DNA of 11,431 bases from JBBQKP01 sp038326995. GTDB taxonomy: Bacteria; Planctomycetota; Phycisphaerae; Tepidisphaerales; Tepidisphaeraceae. The position numbers and the translations under genes are program-made. The stretch spans positions 1 through 11,431 of the forward strand of contig JBBQKP010000103.1 in NCBI GenBank assembly GCA_038326995.1. Direction: 5' to 3'. The notes under the pieces are model-generated. The model had not been told where the DNA came from. It was given only the letters and a program-made list of their open reading frames with translations, and ran no database searches. This document shows positions 1 through 7,519 of the stretch, in pieces; position 1 is the first letter of the stretch, and each line of letters starts with the position of its first letter.

Positions 1-54
1 TTCACCACAAAGGCGTAGAGGACACATACAAGACCTGCTGCTACCATCCACGCC
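1..54. other. Left-edge non-coding leader of the nuclease gene
   Basis: These 54 bases precede the first gene and contain no convincing Shine-Dalgarno sequence. The purine-rich opening (ttcaccacaaaggcg followed by agaggacaca) resembles a 'CCACAAAGG..AGAGGACACA' type of extragenic phrase that I associate with intergenic DNA of several environmental phyla. That resemblance is recollection, not a search result. The upstream neighbour is outside the window. Confidence 0.3.
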
Positions 55-1185
55 ATGCCAGTCTACCGCATGACTTCCGAACGTATCGAAGCCCTCCCTG
101 AGACCTCGTTCCCCAAGCAGGGGATTAGAGAGCGTGCTGACTTGCAACGATTGCTGCGTGCCAACATTAGCGTGGTCGCACCGGACGTGCTGGTCATCTC
201 CGAGGAGTTTGCCGAGTGGGAAGACTCCAAGCGGCGCATCGACCTGTTGGGCGTGGATGACCAGGCCAATCTGGTCGTTCTCGAACTCAAGCGCGACAAC
301 GACGGCGGCCACATGGAGTTGCAGGCGATCCGCTATGCCGCGATGGTCAGCGGTATGACCTTCGCCCGGGCCGTCGAGGTCTTCCAGGATTATCTGGACA
401 AAGACAAACCCGGTCGAGATGCACGCGTTGAACTGCTCGACTTTCTCATATGGGACGCACCGAAAGAGGAGGACTTTGCGCGTGAAGTTCGGATCGTCTT
501 GGTCGCAGCTGATTTCTCGAAAGAGTTGACGACCACGGTGCTCTGGCTCAACGAACAAGACCTCGATATTCGCTGCGTGCGATTGAAGCCCTACGTCATT
601 GACAACCAGACAATCGTCGATGCTCAGCAGGTCGTGCCGCTGCCCGAAGCGGAGGAATACATGATCCGCGTGCGAGAGAAGGCGGTCACTGTCAGAGAAG
701 CCGTGCGAGAAAGCGGCACGGATACAGGCTATTGGTTCATGAACACCGGCGACGAACCGAACAACGGACGCTCGTGGGAAGATTGCCGCAAGTATGGATT
801 TCTGCTCGCGGGCGGCGGCGAGCGCTATATCAACTTCGCCAAGAAGCTCAGGGTCGGCGACAAGGTGTTCGCGTATCTGAGCCAGCATGGTTACGTCGGA
901 TTGGGCGAAGTGACGGCCGAGGCCGTGCCGTTCAAGGACTTCGTTCCCGCCGGTCAGGGCAAGCCGCTGTCGGAGCTGCCGCTGAAGGCGACATATCAGC
1001 GCGAACGCATGAATAATCCAGAAAACTGGGATCTGTGCGCGGCGATTAAGTGGGTCAAGGCCGTGGACCGCGATCAAGGCGTCCTGAAGAGCCGCGCCCG
1101 CAACGGCACGCTGAACAGGATTCGGCAAGCGGACCTTGTTGCCGAGCTGCTCAAAACGTTCGATCCTGCCAATGCTCGCACTTGA
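55..1185 (+). CDS. PD-(D/E)xK (NucS/DUF91-like) nuclease fused to a C-terminal PUA/EVE-like domain
   Basis: The 376-residue protein has two parts. The N-terminal half shows the PD-(D/E)xK nuclease core: Glu50 in an early helix, Asp63 in RRIDLLGVD, the E77-L-K79 catalytic strand, and a following helix with Q90-x3-Y94 (ELQAIRYA). This is the arrangement of NucS/DUF91 and Mrr/RecB-like endonucleases. The C-terminal part, from about Trp227, holds a YWFMN strand, a conserved WEDCRKYGF stretch, and GDKVFAYLSQHGYVGLGEV (about 277-296), which resembles the EVE/ASCH/PUA fold that binds modified bases. Inferred role: cytoplasmic nuclease acting on modified or foreign DNA, possibly a stand-alone restriction enzyme. 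A DNA-repair role like NucS is the alternative. The ATG at 55 has no clear Shine-Dalgarno; ATG at 70 (Met6) is possible. It converges on the efflux genes, with no methyltransferase in the window. The nuclease fold is well supported; the substrate is unknown. Confidence 0.82.
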   Translation: MPVYRMTSERIEALPETSFPKQGIRERADLQRLLRANISVVAPDVLVISEEFAEWEDSKRRIDLLGVDDQANLVVLELKRDNDGGHMELQAIRYAAMVSGMTFARAVEVFQDYLDKDKPGRDARVELLDFLIWDAPKEEDFAREVRIVLVAADFSKELTTTVLWLNEQDLDIRCVRLKPYVIDNQTIVDAQQVVPLPEAEEYMIRVREKAVTVREAVRESGTDTGYWFMNTGDEPNNGRSWEDCRKYGFLLAGGGERYINFAKKLRVGDKVFAYLSQHGYVGLGEVTAEAVPFKDFVPAGQGKPLSELPLKATYQRERMNNPENWDLCAAIKWVKAVDRDQGVLKSRARNGTLNRIRQADLVAELLKTFDPANART

Positions 1186-1307
1186 TCCGTGGAGCGAATC
1201 GGCGATACCGGGTTTGCCGCCTCCGCCCCACCCGATTGGAGCGCACGCGGGCCCGCACAGCCTTTGTCCTCTCAGTTGATCGTCGGTGAATGTTTTGTCG
1301 TCGCTGT

Positions 1308-4300
1308 TCACGTGCCCTCCTTCGCAGGCGGCGTGGTGGTGTCAGTCGGAGGCGGCGGCATTAATGCGACGGCTTCATTGTTGACGCGCTCGGTGACCGC
1401 ACCGTTCTCGCCGGGCGATATTTCCCCGTGCGTCTCGGCGTGCGTCTCGGCGTGCTCGTCGGCGTGCTCTTTGGCCAGGCGCAGGGCGGCGGTCTTGCCG
1501 AAGCGATAGAAGACGGCCGGGGTCACGAAGAAGTCTAGCAGTGTGCTGGTGATCAATCCGCCCAGGATGACGACGGCGACGGGATAAAGAATTTCCTTGC
1601 CCGACTCGCCCTTGCTCAGCACCAGTGGGATCAGGCCCAGCCCGGCCGTGACGGCGGTCATCAGCACCGGCGCGACGCGTTCCTGGCTGCCACGAATGAT
1701 GAGTTCACGACTCCACTGCTGACGCTCATGGGTCATGAGATGGATGTAATGGCTGACCATCAGCACGCCGTTTCGCGTGGCGATTCCGGTGAGGCTGATG
1801 AAGCCGACGAGCGACGCGACACTGAACGGCTCGCGCGTGATCGTGAGCGCCGCCACACTGCCGATGAGCGCGAACGGAACGTTGAGCATGATCTGCGCGG
1901 CCACCATGCTCGAGCGGTAGTGCGTATAGAGGATGACGAAGATCGCGACGAGCGAACCAAGGCCCAAAATCAGCAGCAGGCGCGTCGATTCCTTCTGCGC
2001 CTCATACAGGCCGCCGAATTGTATGGTGTAGCCTTGCGGCAACTTGATGTCTGACGCGATGGACTTCTGCAGTTCTTCGACGGTCGAACCGAGATCGCGG
2101 CCGCGCACGTTGCACGAGACCACGATGCGGCGGCGGAGTGCTTCGCGCTGAACCTCGTTCGGGCCGAGCTTTTCGACGATTTCCGCCACATCGCGCAGGA
2201 GCACGATCGCGCCGGTGGGCGAGACCAGCCGCACTTCTTCGAGCTTGCTCGGGTCGGTTCGGTGGCGGTCATCGAGAGTGAGCGTGATGTCAAAAACCTT
2301 CAGGCCGTCGAGGACTTGACCCACGACCTTGCCCTTGGTGGCGGTCTCCATCGCGTCGGTGAGCGAGGCGGTCGTGAAGCCGACACGCGCCGCGGCGACG
2401 CGGTCGATCGTGATGTGCAGTTGCGGCACCAGCACCTGCTGCTCGACCTGTAAATCGGCGACGCCTGAGATGCCTTCCATTGCGGCTTTGGTCTGGTCGG
2501 CGAGCGTGCGCAGCGTGTTGAGGTCGTCGCCGAAAATCTTGATTGCGACCTGAGCGCGAACGCCCGACAGCAGATGCTCGATGCGGTGGCTGATGGGCTG
2601 ACCGATGCCGACGGCCACGCCCGGGAAGGCGGAGAGTTTTTCCTCAATCATCGAGAAGACTTCCTCGCGCGGAAGGACGTCTTTGACGGCCGGTGGTCGT
2701 CGACCACTGGCCAGGGCATATTTGTCGGGCTGCTCGGCCTCGTCTTTGGTCCAGAAGTCCACCTCAAGTTCGCTTGCGTTCACGCCCAGCGCGTGCTCGT
2801 CCTGCTCGGCTCGACCTGTGCGGCGGGCGGTGCTTTTGACCTGCGGAATCGTAAGAATCATTTCCTCGGCTTTGTTGCCGAGCTTGTTGGATTCCTCGAG
2901 CGAAATTCCCGGCTGTCCATAGAACGAGACGACTGCGGTGCCCTCGTTGAACGGCGGAAGAAATTCCGAGCCGAGCCGCGTCACCATGAAGAGTGCAACA
3001 AGAACGAGCCCGCCCAGCGTGACAAGCACCGCCGTGGGCCGGGGCATGGAAATCGCATACGACTGTAGCGCTACTCGCTTGCATATCCGAAGAAGCAGCC
3101 CGTCTTTGCCGTGTTCCATTCGCTTGATGCCAGGCAGCAGGTAGTACGCCAGCACGGGCGTAACCGTGAGTGCGACCACGAGCGAAGCAAAAATGCTCAC
3201 GATGTACGCCGTCGCCAACGGCGCGAATATCTTGCCCTCGATGCCCGGCAAAAAGAACGTCGGCAAGAAGACGATGATGACGATCACCGTGCCGAGGATG
3301 ATCGGATTGCGGACTTCGCTCGATGCCTGATACACCACATCCAACACAGGTTTTGGTTTGGCGGCGCGGCGATTCTCACCGAGTCGGCGGTAGATATTTT
3401 CGACATCGACCACCGCGTCATCCACGAGTTCGCCGATCGCAACCGCCAGCCCGCCCAGCGTCATGGTGTTGACGCTCATGTCGAGCCAGTGGAAGACCAG
3501 AAACGTGGTGATGATGGAGAGCGGGAGCGCGGCGAGCGTGACGATCGTGGTCCGCACGTTCATGAGGAACAGGATCAGGATGATGACCACGAGGATCGCA
3601 CCGTCGCGCAGGGCGTGGATCACGTTGCTGATCGCCGAGTCGATGAAGTGCTCCTGGCGAAACACGTCGGAGTTGATCTCGATGCCGGACGGCAACGTGG
3701 CCTTGAGCTCTAAGAGTGTCGCGTCCAGGGCGCGTGTCAGCGTGCGGGTGTCGGCGCCCGGCTGCTTCTGGATCGCCATGATGACGGCCGGGCGTGCGTT
3801 GTCAGAAGCATCGCCGCGTTTGATGGTCGGGCCTGCTTCGGTCACCGTCGCCACATCACCAACGAGCACGGCCCGCGGCGGCGAATCGTGATCGCCCGGA
3901 CGAGTAGCGACCAGCGACGCGGCGATATCCTCTGCCGTCTGCACGCGACCAATATTGCGAACCACGAGCTCCTGCGCACCGCTAACGATAAACCCGCCGC
4001 CCGTATTCATATTGGCAGCGGCGAGTGCCTTCTCGACATCTTCAAGCGTCAAATTGAATAGCCTGAGCTTGTCCGGGTCGGCCTGCACGCGGAACTGCTT
4101 GAGGTCGCCGCCCATCGCAGTCACCTGCGCGATGCCGGGGATGGAGAGAATCGCCGGTCGAAGCGTGAACTCCGCAACGGTGCGCACTTCCATCGGCGAG
4201 AGCGTCGTGCTGCTGACGCTGATCAAGGCGATCTCGCCCATGATGCTGGTAGCGGGCGTCATGGCCGGGACGATGCCGGCGGGAAGTTTCTCGGCGATCG

Positions 4301-4646
4301 TGCCCAATCGCTCGGTCACGACCTGGCGGTTGTATTTGAGGTCCGTGCCCCACTGAAACTCGACATACACGATCGATAGCCCGAGCGATGAAACACTTCG
4401 CACGCGCTCGACTCCGGGCGAGCCGTTGACCGCGGTCTCGATGTTGTACGTGACCTGCGCCTCGACCTCTTCGGGCGCGAGACCCGGCGCCTCGGTCATG
4501 ATCGTGACGACGGGCCGATTGAGGTCGGGGAGTACGTCCGTCGGCGTGTTGAGCGTGACGTACATCCCGTACACCGACACCAACAGCGCGGCCACGAGCA
4601 CCAGCACGCGGTTGTGAAGCGAAGACTTAATGATCCAGTTGAGCAA
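1308..4646 (-). CDS. Heavy-metal efflux RND pump (CusA/CzcA family), inner-membrane subunit
   Basis: This proton-driven metal exporter of 1112 residues is slightly longer than the usual ~1040-1070. The N-terminal membrane helix (14-32), the PTDVLPDLNRP start of the first periplasmic domain, two RND halves with 12 predicted membrane helices, and a C-terminal membrane block fix the family. The helix-4 motif is AIGELVDDAVVDVEN (403-417, acids D409, D410, E416). It is not the DFG..DG form of CzcA, and it differs from CusA. The metal-binding cleft resembles CzcA (QPISHRIEHLLSGVRAQVAI), and the three Met ligands of CusA appear absent, His replacing one. Substrate is therefore unresolved, more likely a divalent cation than Cu/Ag. 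The C-terminus has a His tail (about 1059-1075) with His at 1061, 1065, 1069 and 1073. The start is TTG, supported by GGAAGGA with a 7-nt spacer. The gene begins 42 bp after the adaptor stop, so co-transcription is likely. Confidence 0.95.
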   Translation of the reverse strand: MLNWIIKSSLHNRVLVLVAALLVSVYGMYVTLNTPTDVLPDLNRPVVTIMTEAPGLAPEEVEAQVTYNIETAVNGSPGVERVRSVSSLGLSIVYVEFQWGTDLKYNRQVVTERLGTIAEKLPAGIVPAMTPATSIMGEIALISVSSTTLSPMEVRTVAEFTLRPAILSIPGIAQVTAMGGDLKQFRVQADPDKLRLFNLTLEDVEKALAAANMNTGGGFIVSGAQELVVRNIGRVQTAEDIAASLVATRPGDHDSPPRAVLVGDVATVTEAGPTIKRGDASDNARPAVIMAIQKQPGADTRTLTRALDATLLELKATLPSGIEINSDVFRQEHFIDSAISNVIHALRDGAILVVIILILFLMNVRTTIVTLAALPLSIITTFLVFHWLDMSVNTMTLGGLAVAIGELVDDAVVDVENIYRRLGENRRAAKPKPVLDVVYQASSEVRNPIILGTVIVIIVFLPTFFLPGIEGKIFAPLATAYIVSIFASLVVALTVTPVLAYYLLPGIKRMEHGKDGLLLRICKRVALQSYAISMPRPTAVLVTLGGLVLVALFMVTRLGSEFLPPFNEGTAVVSFYGQPGISLEESNKLGNKAEEMILTIPQVKSTARRTGRAEQDEHALGVNASELEVDFWTKDEAEQPDKYALASGRRPPAVKDVLPREEVFSMIEEKLSAFPGVAVGIGQPISHRIEHLLSGVRAQVAIKIFGDDLNTLRTLADQTKAAMEGISGVADLQVEQQVLVPQLHITIDRVAAARVGFTTASLTDAMETATKGKVVGQVLDGLKVFDITLTLDDRHRTDPSKLEEVRLVSPTGAIVLLRDVAEIVEKLGPNEVQREALRRRIVVSCNVRGRDLGSTVEELQKSIASDIKLPQGYTIQFGGLYEAQKESTRLLLILGLGSLVAIFVILYTHYRSSMVAAQIMLNVPFALIGSVAALTITREPFSVASLVGFISLTGIATRNGVLMVSHYIHLMTHERQQWSRELIIRGSQERVAPVLMTAVTAGLGLIPLVLSKGESGKEILYPVAVVILGGLITSTLLDFFVTPAVFYRFGKTAALRLAKEHADEHAETHAETHGEISPGENGAVTERVNNEAVALMPPPPTDTTTPPAKEGT
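1427..1474 (-). repeat. Four tandem 12-bp units encoding the His tail of the RND pump
   Basis: The plus strand shows cgtgcgtctcgg twice in perfect tandem (1427-1438, 1439-1450), then two diverged units (1451-1462 and 1463-1474). The 12-bp period keeps the frame and encodes repeated HAET/HADE tetrapeptides, which place a His every four residues. Replication slippage is the likely origin (inference). Confidence 0.85.
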
Positions 4647-4653
4647 GCGAAAA

Positions 4654-4660
4654 TCCTTCC
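4654..4660 (-). promoter_or_regulatory. Ribosome binding site that fixes the TTG start of the pump
   Basis: On the minus strand the sequence reads GGAAGGA, seven bases before TTG CTC AAC. This is the strongest Shine-Dalgarno match seen in the window. It supports the unusual TTG start at 4646-4644, and the next residues (LNWIIKSSLHNR) match the normal N-terminus of the family. Confidence 0.75.
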
Positions 4661-4688
4661 TGAGCAGGAAATGAAACAGAAGCCGAGA

Positions 4689-6122
4689 TTAGTGAGTGTG
4701 TCCGTGGCCGTCAGTGCTCTTCGCCGGCGCCGCGGGCTCCGGCGCGCCGGGCACGAAGCCCCGAATCTGAGTAATGCTGAACGCCCCGCTTACTGCGACG
4801 ATATCTCCCGGCACGAGCCCGAGCTTGATCTCGACCAAGCGGTCATCTCGCACGCCGGTGGCGACGTCACGCTTCACGAAAACTTCGCTCTCGCCCTTGC
4901 CTTCTTTGACAAAGACATATTGGATCGGACCTTCCTTGACGATTGCACTCGCGGGCACGACCACAACGCTCTCGTTGGCGGCGAGAATCACTGCGAGATC
5001 GACGAACTGTCCCTGGCGGAGAACGCCGTTTGCGTTGTCGATATCAACGATGACATGCGCGGTCCGCTTGGCCGCGTCGATCACCGGACTGACGTATCGC
5101 ACAATTCCTTGAGCAGTGGCACCGCCCTGAGCAATGGCGTCGCCCTGGGCAGTGGCAGCCCCTTGAACGCCCGTCTCGCGAGTGACTCGCACCTTGGCGC
5201 CGGGAACAGACGCGACGCGATCTATGAGCCCTTCGGGAAGTTCTCCTTGAATCTGCACGGCACTGAAATTGCCGACCGTTGCGATCGCGAATCCTGCCGC
5301 CACACCCTCGCCCGGCAAACCCGTCCGGCTGACAATCACGCCGTCGATCGGCGAGGTGAGACGAACGATGCCCGAGCGTGCCGAGTCGACAATCGATTCG
5401 GAACTCCCCTGGACATCCACGCCCGGAAGCGTGCCACGAAGTGACTCTGCCGCGGCCTTGGTTGTCTCGGCTTGCCGACGTAAAGATTGCACCTCAGCGC
5501 GCGCCTGCGACTGCGCGATCGCGCGAAGCCCTGCGTCGGCGCGGAGTTTGGTCGCCTCTGACCTTCGCTGGGCAACGACGTTCGCCGACACGCTCTCGCC
5601 CGCAGACGAAAGCCGCTCGACCTCCGCCTCGGCGATCTCGGCGCTCTTCACCAGCGACGGAATTTCAATCTCAAGCGAAGCCACCTGCGACTCTGACCGC
5701 ATCACGTCTAACAGCAGCCGTTCGTTCTCGGCTTCGAGCCGCTTCAGGTCGTACACGAGCCGGGCGACCTCGGGCGAATCGATCTCCGCGAGAATCATGC
5801 CCTTGGTGACTTGATCGCCCGGCTGCACCGCGACGGACCGAATCACCCCGGCATACTTCGGAGAAACGGCAAACAGCGAGTCGGGCCTGGCTCGCACCAT
5901 CCCGGTGAGCCTGACCACATCCTCGATTTCTCCAAAGTCCACCTCGGCGGTCTTGAGGCTGATGGCCGATGCGGTTGCCTCAGACACCTTTTTCGGGGCG
6001 TTGGGGTCGAACGTCGAACCGGCGGTTTTGTTGTGCCCTTCATGGGCGTAAACAGGAATCAGAATTGCGGTGGTCGCCAGCGCTATTGCGCCCAGCACCA
6101 CGGCCGTGCGTGGATGAGACAT
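4689..6122 (-). CDS. RND efflux periplasmic adaptor (CusB/CzcB/HlyD-type membrane fusion protein)
   Basis: The 477-residue adaptor would link the inner-membrane pump to an outer-membrane channel. Residues 1-26 form a Sec signal peptide (hydrophobic core VVLGAIALATTAILIPV, cleavage after VYA), giving a mature N-terminus of HEGHNK. A lipoyl-like half-motif follows at about 88-118 (YAGVIRSVAVQPGDQVTKG). A long coiled-coil hairpin spans about 118-228, and the second lipoyl half is near 252-275 (GIVRLTSPIDGVIVSR). Beta-barrel and membrane-proximal domains follow. The C-terminus ends in GHGHTH, a possible metal-binding patch. Within the barrel, residues about 321-339 are an in-frame repeat (AQG units). 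The start has GGAG (6133-6130) seven bases upstream; CTCC just before could pair with it in a short hairpin, a weak hint of translational control. The family is certain; the metal is not. Confidence 0.94.
   Translation of the reverse strand: MSHPRTAVVLGAIALATTAILIPVYAHEGHNKTAGSTFDPNAPKKVSEATASAISLKTAEVDFGEIEDVVRLTGMVRARPDSLFAVSPKYAGVIRSVAVQPGDQVTKGMILAEIDSPEVARLVYDLKRLEAENERLLLDVMRSESQVASLEIEIPSLVKSAEIAEAEVERLSSAGESVSANVVAQRRSEATKLRADAGLRAIAQSQARAEVQSLRRQAETTKAAAESLRGTLPGVDVQGSSESIVDSARSGIVRLTSPIDGVIVSRTGLPGEGVAAGFAIATVGNFSAVQIQGELPEGLIDRVASVPGAKVRVTRETGVQGAATAQGDAIAQGGATAQGIVRYVSPVIDAAKRTAHVIVDIDNANGVLRQGQFVDLAVILAANESVVVVPASAIVKEGPIQYVFVKEGKGESEVFVKRDVATGVRDDRLVEIKLGLVPGDIVAVSGAFSITQIRGFVPGAPEPAAPAKSTDGHGHTH
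5111..5164 (-). repeat. Three tandem 18-bp units inside the adaptor gene
   Basis: The units lie at 5111-5128, 5129-5146 and 5147-5164 on the plus strand and share the pattern g-gca-tggc---cccct. They stay in frame and encode a run of A-x-A-Q-G hexapeptides (about residues 321-339) between two strands of the predicted beta-barrel domain. Close homologues normally have a short loop here, so this looks like a slippage-made loop insertion (inference). Confidence 0.75.
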
Positions 6123-6240
6123 AAGTAGGCTCCGAAGAGGAGTGGTCGTTTCGACTAACTAAATAGAGTTGCGGTAACGAACGCGGCTTGCGCAAAGTCA
6201 GACCTCGACGACTCGTCACGGCGTCGGCTTTAGAAATCCG
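6123..6240. other. Gap between the His-rich gene and the adaptor gene
   Basis: This 118-base gap separates the His-rich gene's stop from the adaptor start. It holds the adaptor's ribosome binding site (GGAG on the minus strand, 6133-6130). I see no convincing terminator or strong promoter, so read-through from the His-rich gene is possible but not shown. Confidence 0.4.
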
Positions 6241-6777
6241 CTACACAATCAGCGCGCAATGAAGGCTCAGCAGCGAAGTCGGAGGTCTCGCTTGAGCCCA
6301 ATCAGACCTAGACTGAACATCAGTTGGGAAACTCGAAGTTAGCTGCGCGATTTCTGGCCAGGGCAATACGTCAACCAAAACGGTTGTAGACAACTCAACT
6401 GCGAGTCTCGCCGACGTGAGCACTTTTTTTTCGTGCTTACTGCAAACGGTGTCACCATGATTGTCACCGTCATTGTCACCATGACTGTCAGTCGTCCCGT
6501 GTTTGTGTCCGGTGCCGACTGGCGATAGAGAGCGGTTGCTCATCATCGTCACGATTCCACCCTCTATCTGGCCGGACTTTGAACCTTGGTGGGGATGAGA
6601 ACCATCGCCGTCTTGATGGCTGGAACTCTCAGCACCTAACGCCATTACGGCGTGCGATGGTTCTACGCAATCCGCGCAGGCGTTCATGAGCACTTGGAAG
6701 CTGCAACAGCAGAACGGGACAGCCACCGCCAGAATGAGGGTGAGAACGTATCGAAATGGACCGACGAAACATGACAT
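6241..6777 (-). CDS. Small exported His- and Cys-rich protein, putative periplasmic metal-binding partner of the efflux pump
   Basis: I do not recognise a named family for this 178-residue protein. Residues about 7-22 are a hydrophobic segment (YVLTLILAVAVPF) followed by three consecutive Cys (23-25), consistent with export or a membrane anchor; a classical lipobox is not present. Further Cys are at 34, 37 (CADC), 112 and 174. Ten His lie at 42, 54, 61, 63, 91, 93, 99, 107, 115 and 173, including HPH and HKH. The middle is a low-complexity Gly/Asp/His stretch (SHGDNDGDNHGD) and the C-terminus is PPTSLLSLHCALIV. It is encoded directly upstream of the adaptor and pump, so a metal buffer or sensor in the periplasm is a reasonable inference. 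A possible TATACT -10 box lies at 6792-6787, very close to the start codon and without a good -35, hinting at a short leader. Base composition looks less GC-rich than in its neighbours (by eye). Confidence 0.7.
   Translation of the reverse strand: MSCFVGPFRYVLTLILAVAVPFCCCSFQVLMNACADCVEPSHAVMALGAESSSHQDGDGSHPHQGSKSGQIEGGIVTMMSNRSLSPVGTGHKHGTTDSHGDNDGDNHGDTVCSKHEKKVLTSARLAVELSTTVLVDVLPWPEIAQLTSSFPTDVQSRSDWAQARPPTSLLSLHCALIV
6450..6485 (-). repeat. Three tandem 12-bp units in the His-rich gene
   Basis: The plus-strand units tgtcaccatgat (6450-6461), tgtcaccgtcat (6462-6473) and tgtcaccatgac (6474-6485) are near-identical. They are in frame and encode the Gly-Asp-Asn/His stretch around residues 98-109. 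A partial fourth copy (tgtcagtcgtcc) follows. Confidence 0.8.
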
Positions 6778-6877
6778 GCCAGAAAGAGTATAGCCTCAAC
6801 AAACGGGAAAACGAATTTCGCTCGGCCGATTTAGGTTCGACGATGGAGCTTTTAGACCCAGCAAGGCAAACTTTTAC

Positions 6878-7327
6878 TTACTTACCCTGGGGCAAAAAGA
6901 ACGCCAAATGGTTTTCCGCGTGCTTGCAGATAAACATTCTGAATCGGTCTGTCGGCACGGGGCCGAAATAACCAAAATCGACGTGCGACTCTGGATAGTC
7001 CTGCAGCGCCTTCAGACCAGCGACAATGCTATCGATAGCGGTCTCATCGGCATCGGCGGGAGGTTCGGTACCGGGGAAGATCGTCATGCCGTGCGACATC
7101 TTTCCGCCGTCTATCAAATTGTCCAATCGTCCCTTGAGCTCCTGCTGCTCCGGCTGCGTTTCAGTCTGCTTGGGCATGTGCAAACAAATGTCGAGTGGCA
7201 ATTTAAGGTGCCAGCACGCCATCGGCAGCGTCCAGTTTCCAGCCGCCGTATGGCCCCGGCGCAGCAGTTCAAGTTCGGACAGAATATTTGCTTCGGAATC
7301 AATGTTGAGGGCGCGAGGTTTAGTCAT
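6878..7327 (-). CDS. DUF1569 domain protein (DinB/YfiT-like four-helix bundle)
   Basis: The 149-residue protein matches the short DUF1569 family. It has an N-terminal NWTLPMACWHL motif (31-41), corresponding to the family's 'WS..Q...HL', and a C-terminal HVDFGYFGPV ... KHAENHLAFF (115-144), corresponding to 'HP.FG ... KH...HL..F'. His40, His136 and His140 sit where DinB-fold proteins bind a metal, so a metal site is likely, but no reaction is established for the family. The ATG at 7327 is preceded by AAAAAAAGG about 10 bases upstream, an acceptable ribosome binding site. It lies about 100 bp upstream of the His-rich gene on the same strand, with no obvious functional link to metal efflux. Confidence 0.8.
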   Translation of the reverse strand: MTKPRALNIDSEANILSELELLRRGHTAAGNWTLPMACWHLKLPLDICLHMPKQTETQPEQQELKGRLDNLIDGGKMSHGMTIFPGTEPPADADETAIDSIVAGLKALQDYPESHVDFGYFGPVPTDRFRMFICKHAENHLAFFLPQGK

Positions 7328-7519
7328 GAATTCGTTACCTTTTTTTCTAAATCGATTCGCAAATATACAGCCGTCGCCTCGACCTATGCCGTAACCAAAC
7401 GTGCGTCATGCAAAGAGTCCTGATTCGACGTATTCAGTAACAACGTTGCCGCGAGCGATGCGTCTTCACTGACTCAGTCTGAAGTCGCATCCGTGTGATT
7501 GAATTCCATCACGAACTGG

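Noticed and set aside
1247..1256. gcgggcccgc palindrome between the convergent nuclease and pump genes
   Set aside because: It has no loop and no T-run, so it is not a believable terminator and is easily produced by chance in GC-rich DNA.
2574..3713. Long plus-strand open frames of 164 and 200 codons opposite the pump gene
   Set aside because: They are antisense to a clearly conserved RND pump, are rich in Arg/Asp/Glu/His from GC-rich codons, and show no domain. They are shadows of codon bias.
4614..5444. 276-codon plus-strand open frame opposite the adaptor gene
   Set aside because: It overlaps the well-supported adaptor along most of its length, has no recognisable motif, and crosses the adaptor-pump junction.
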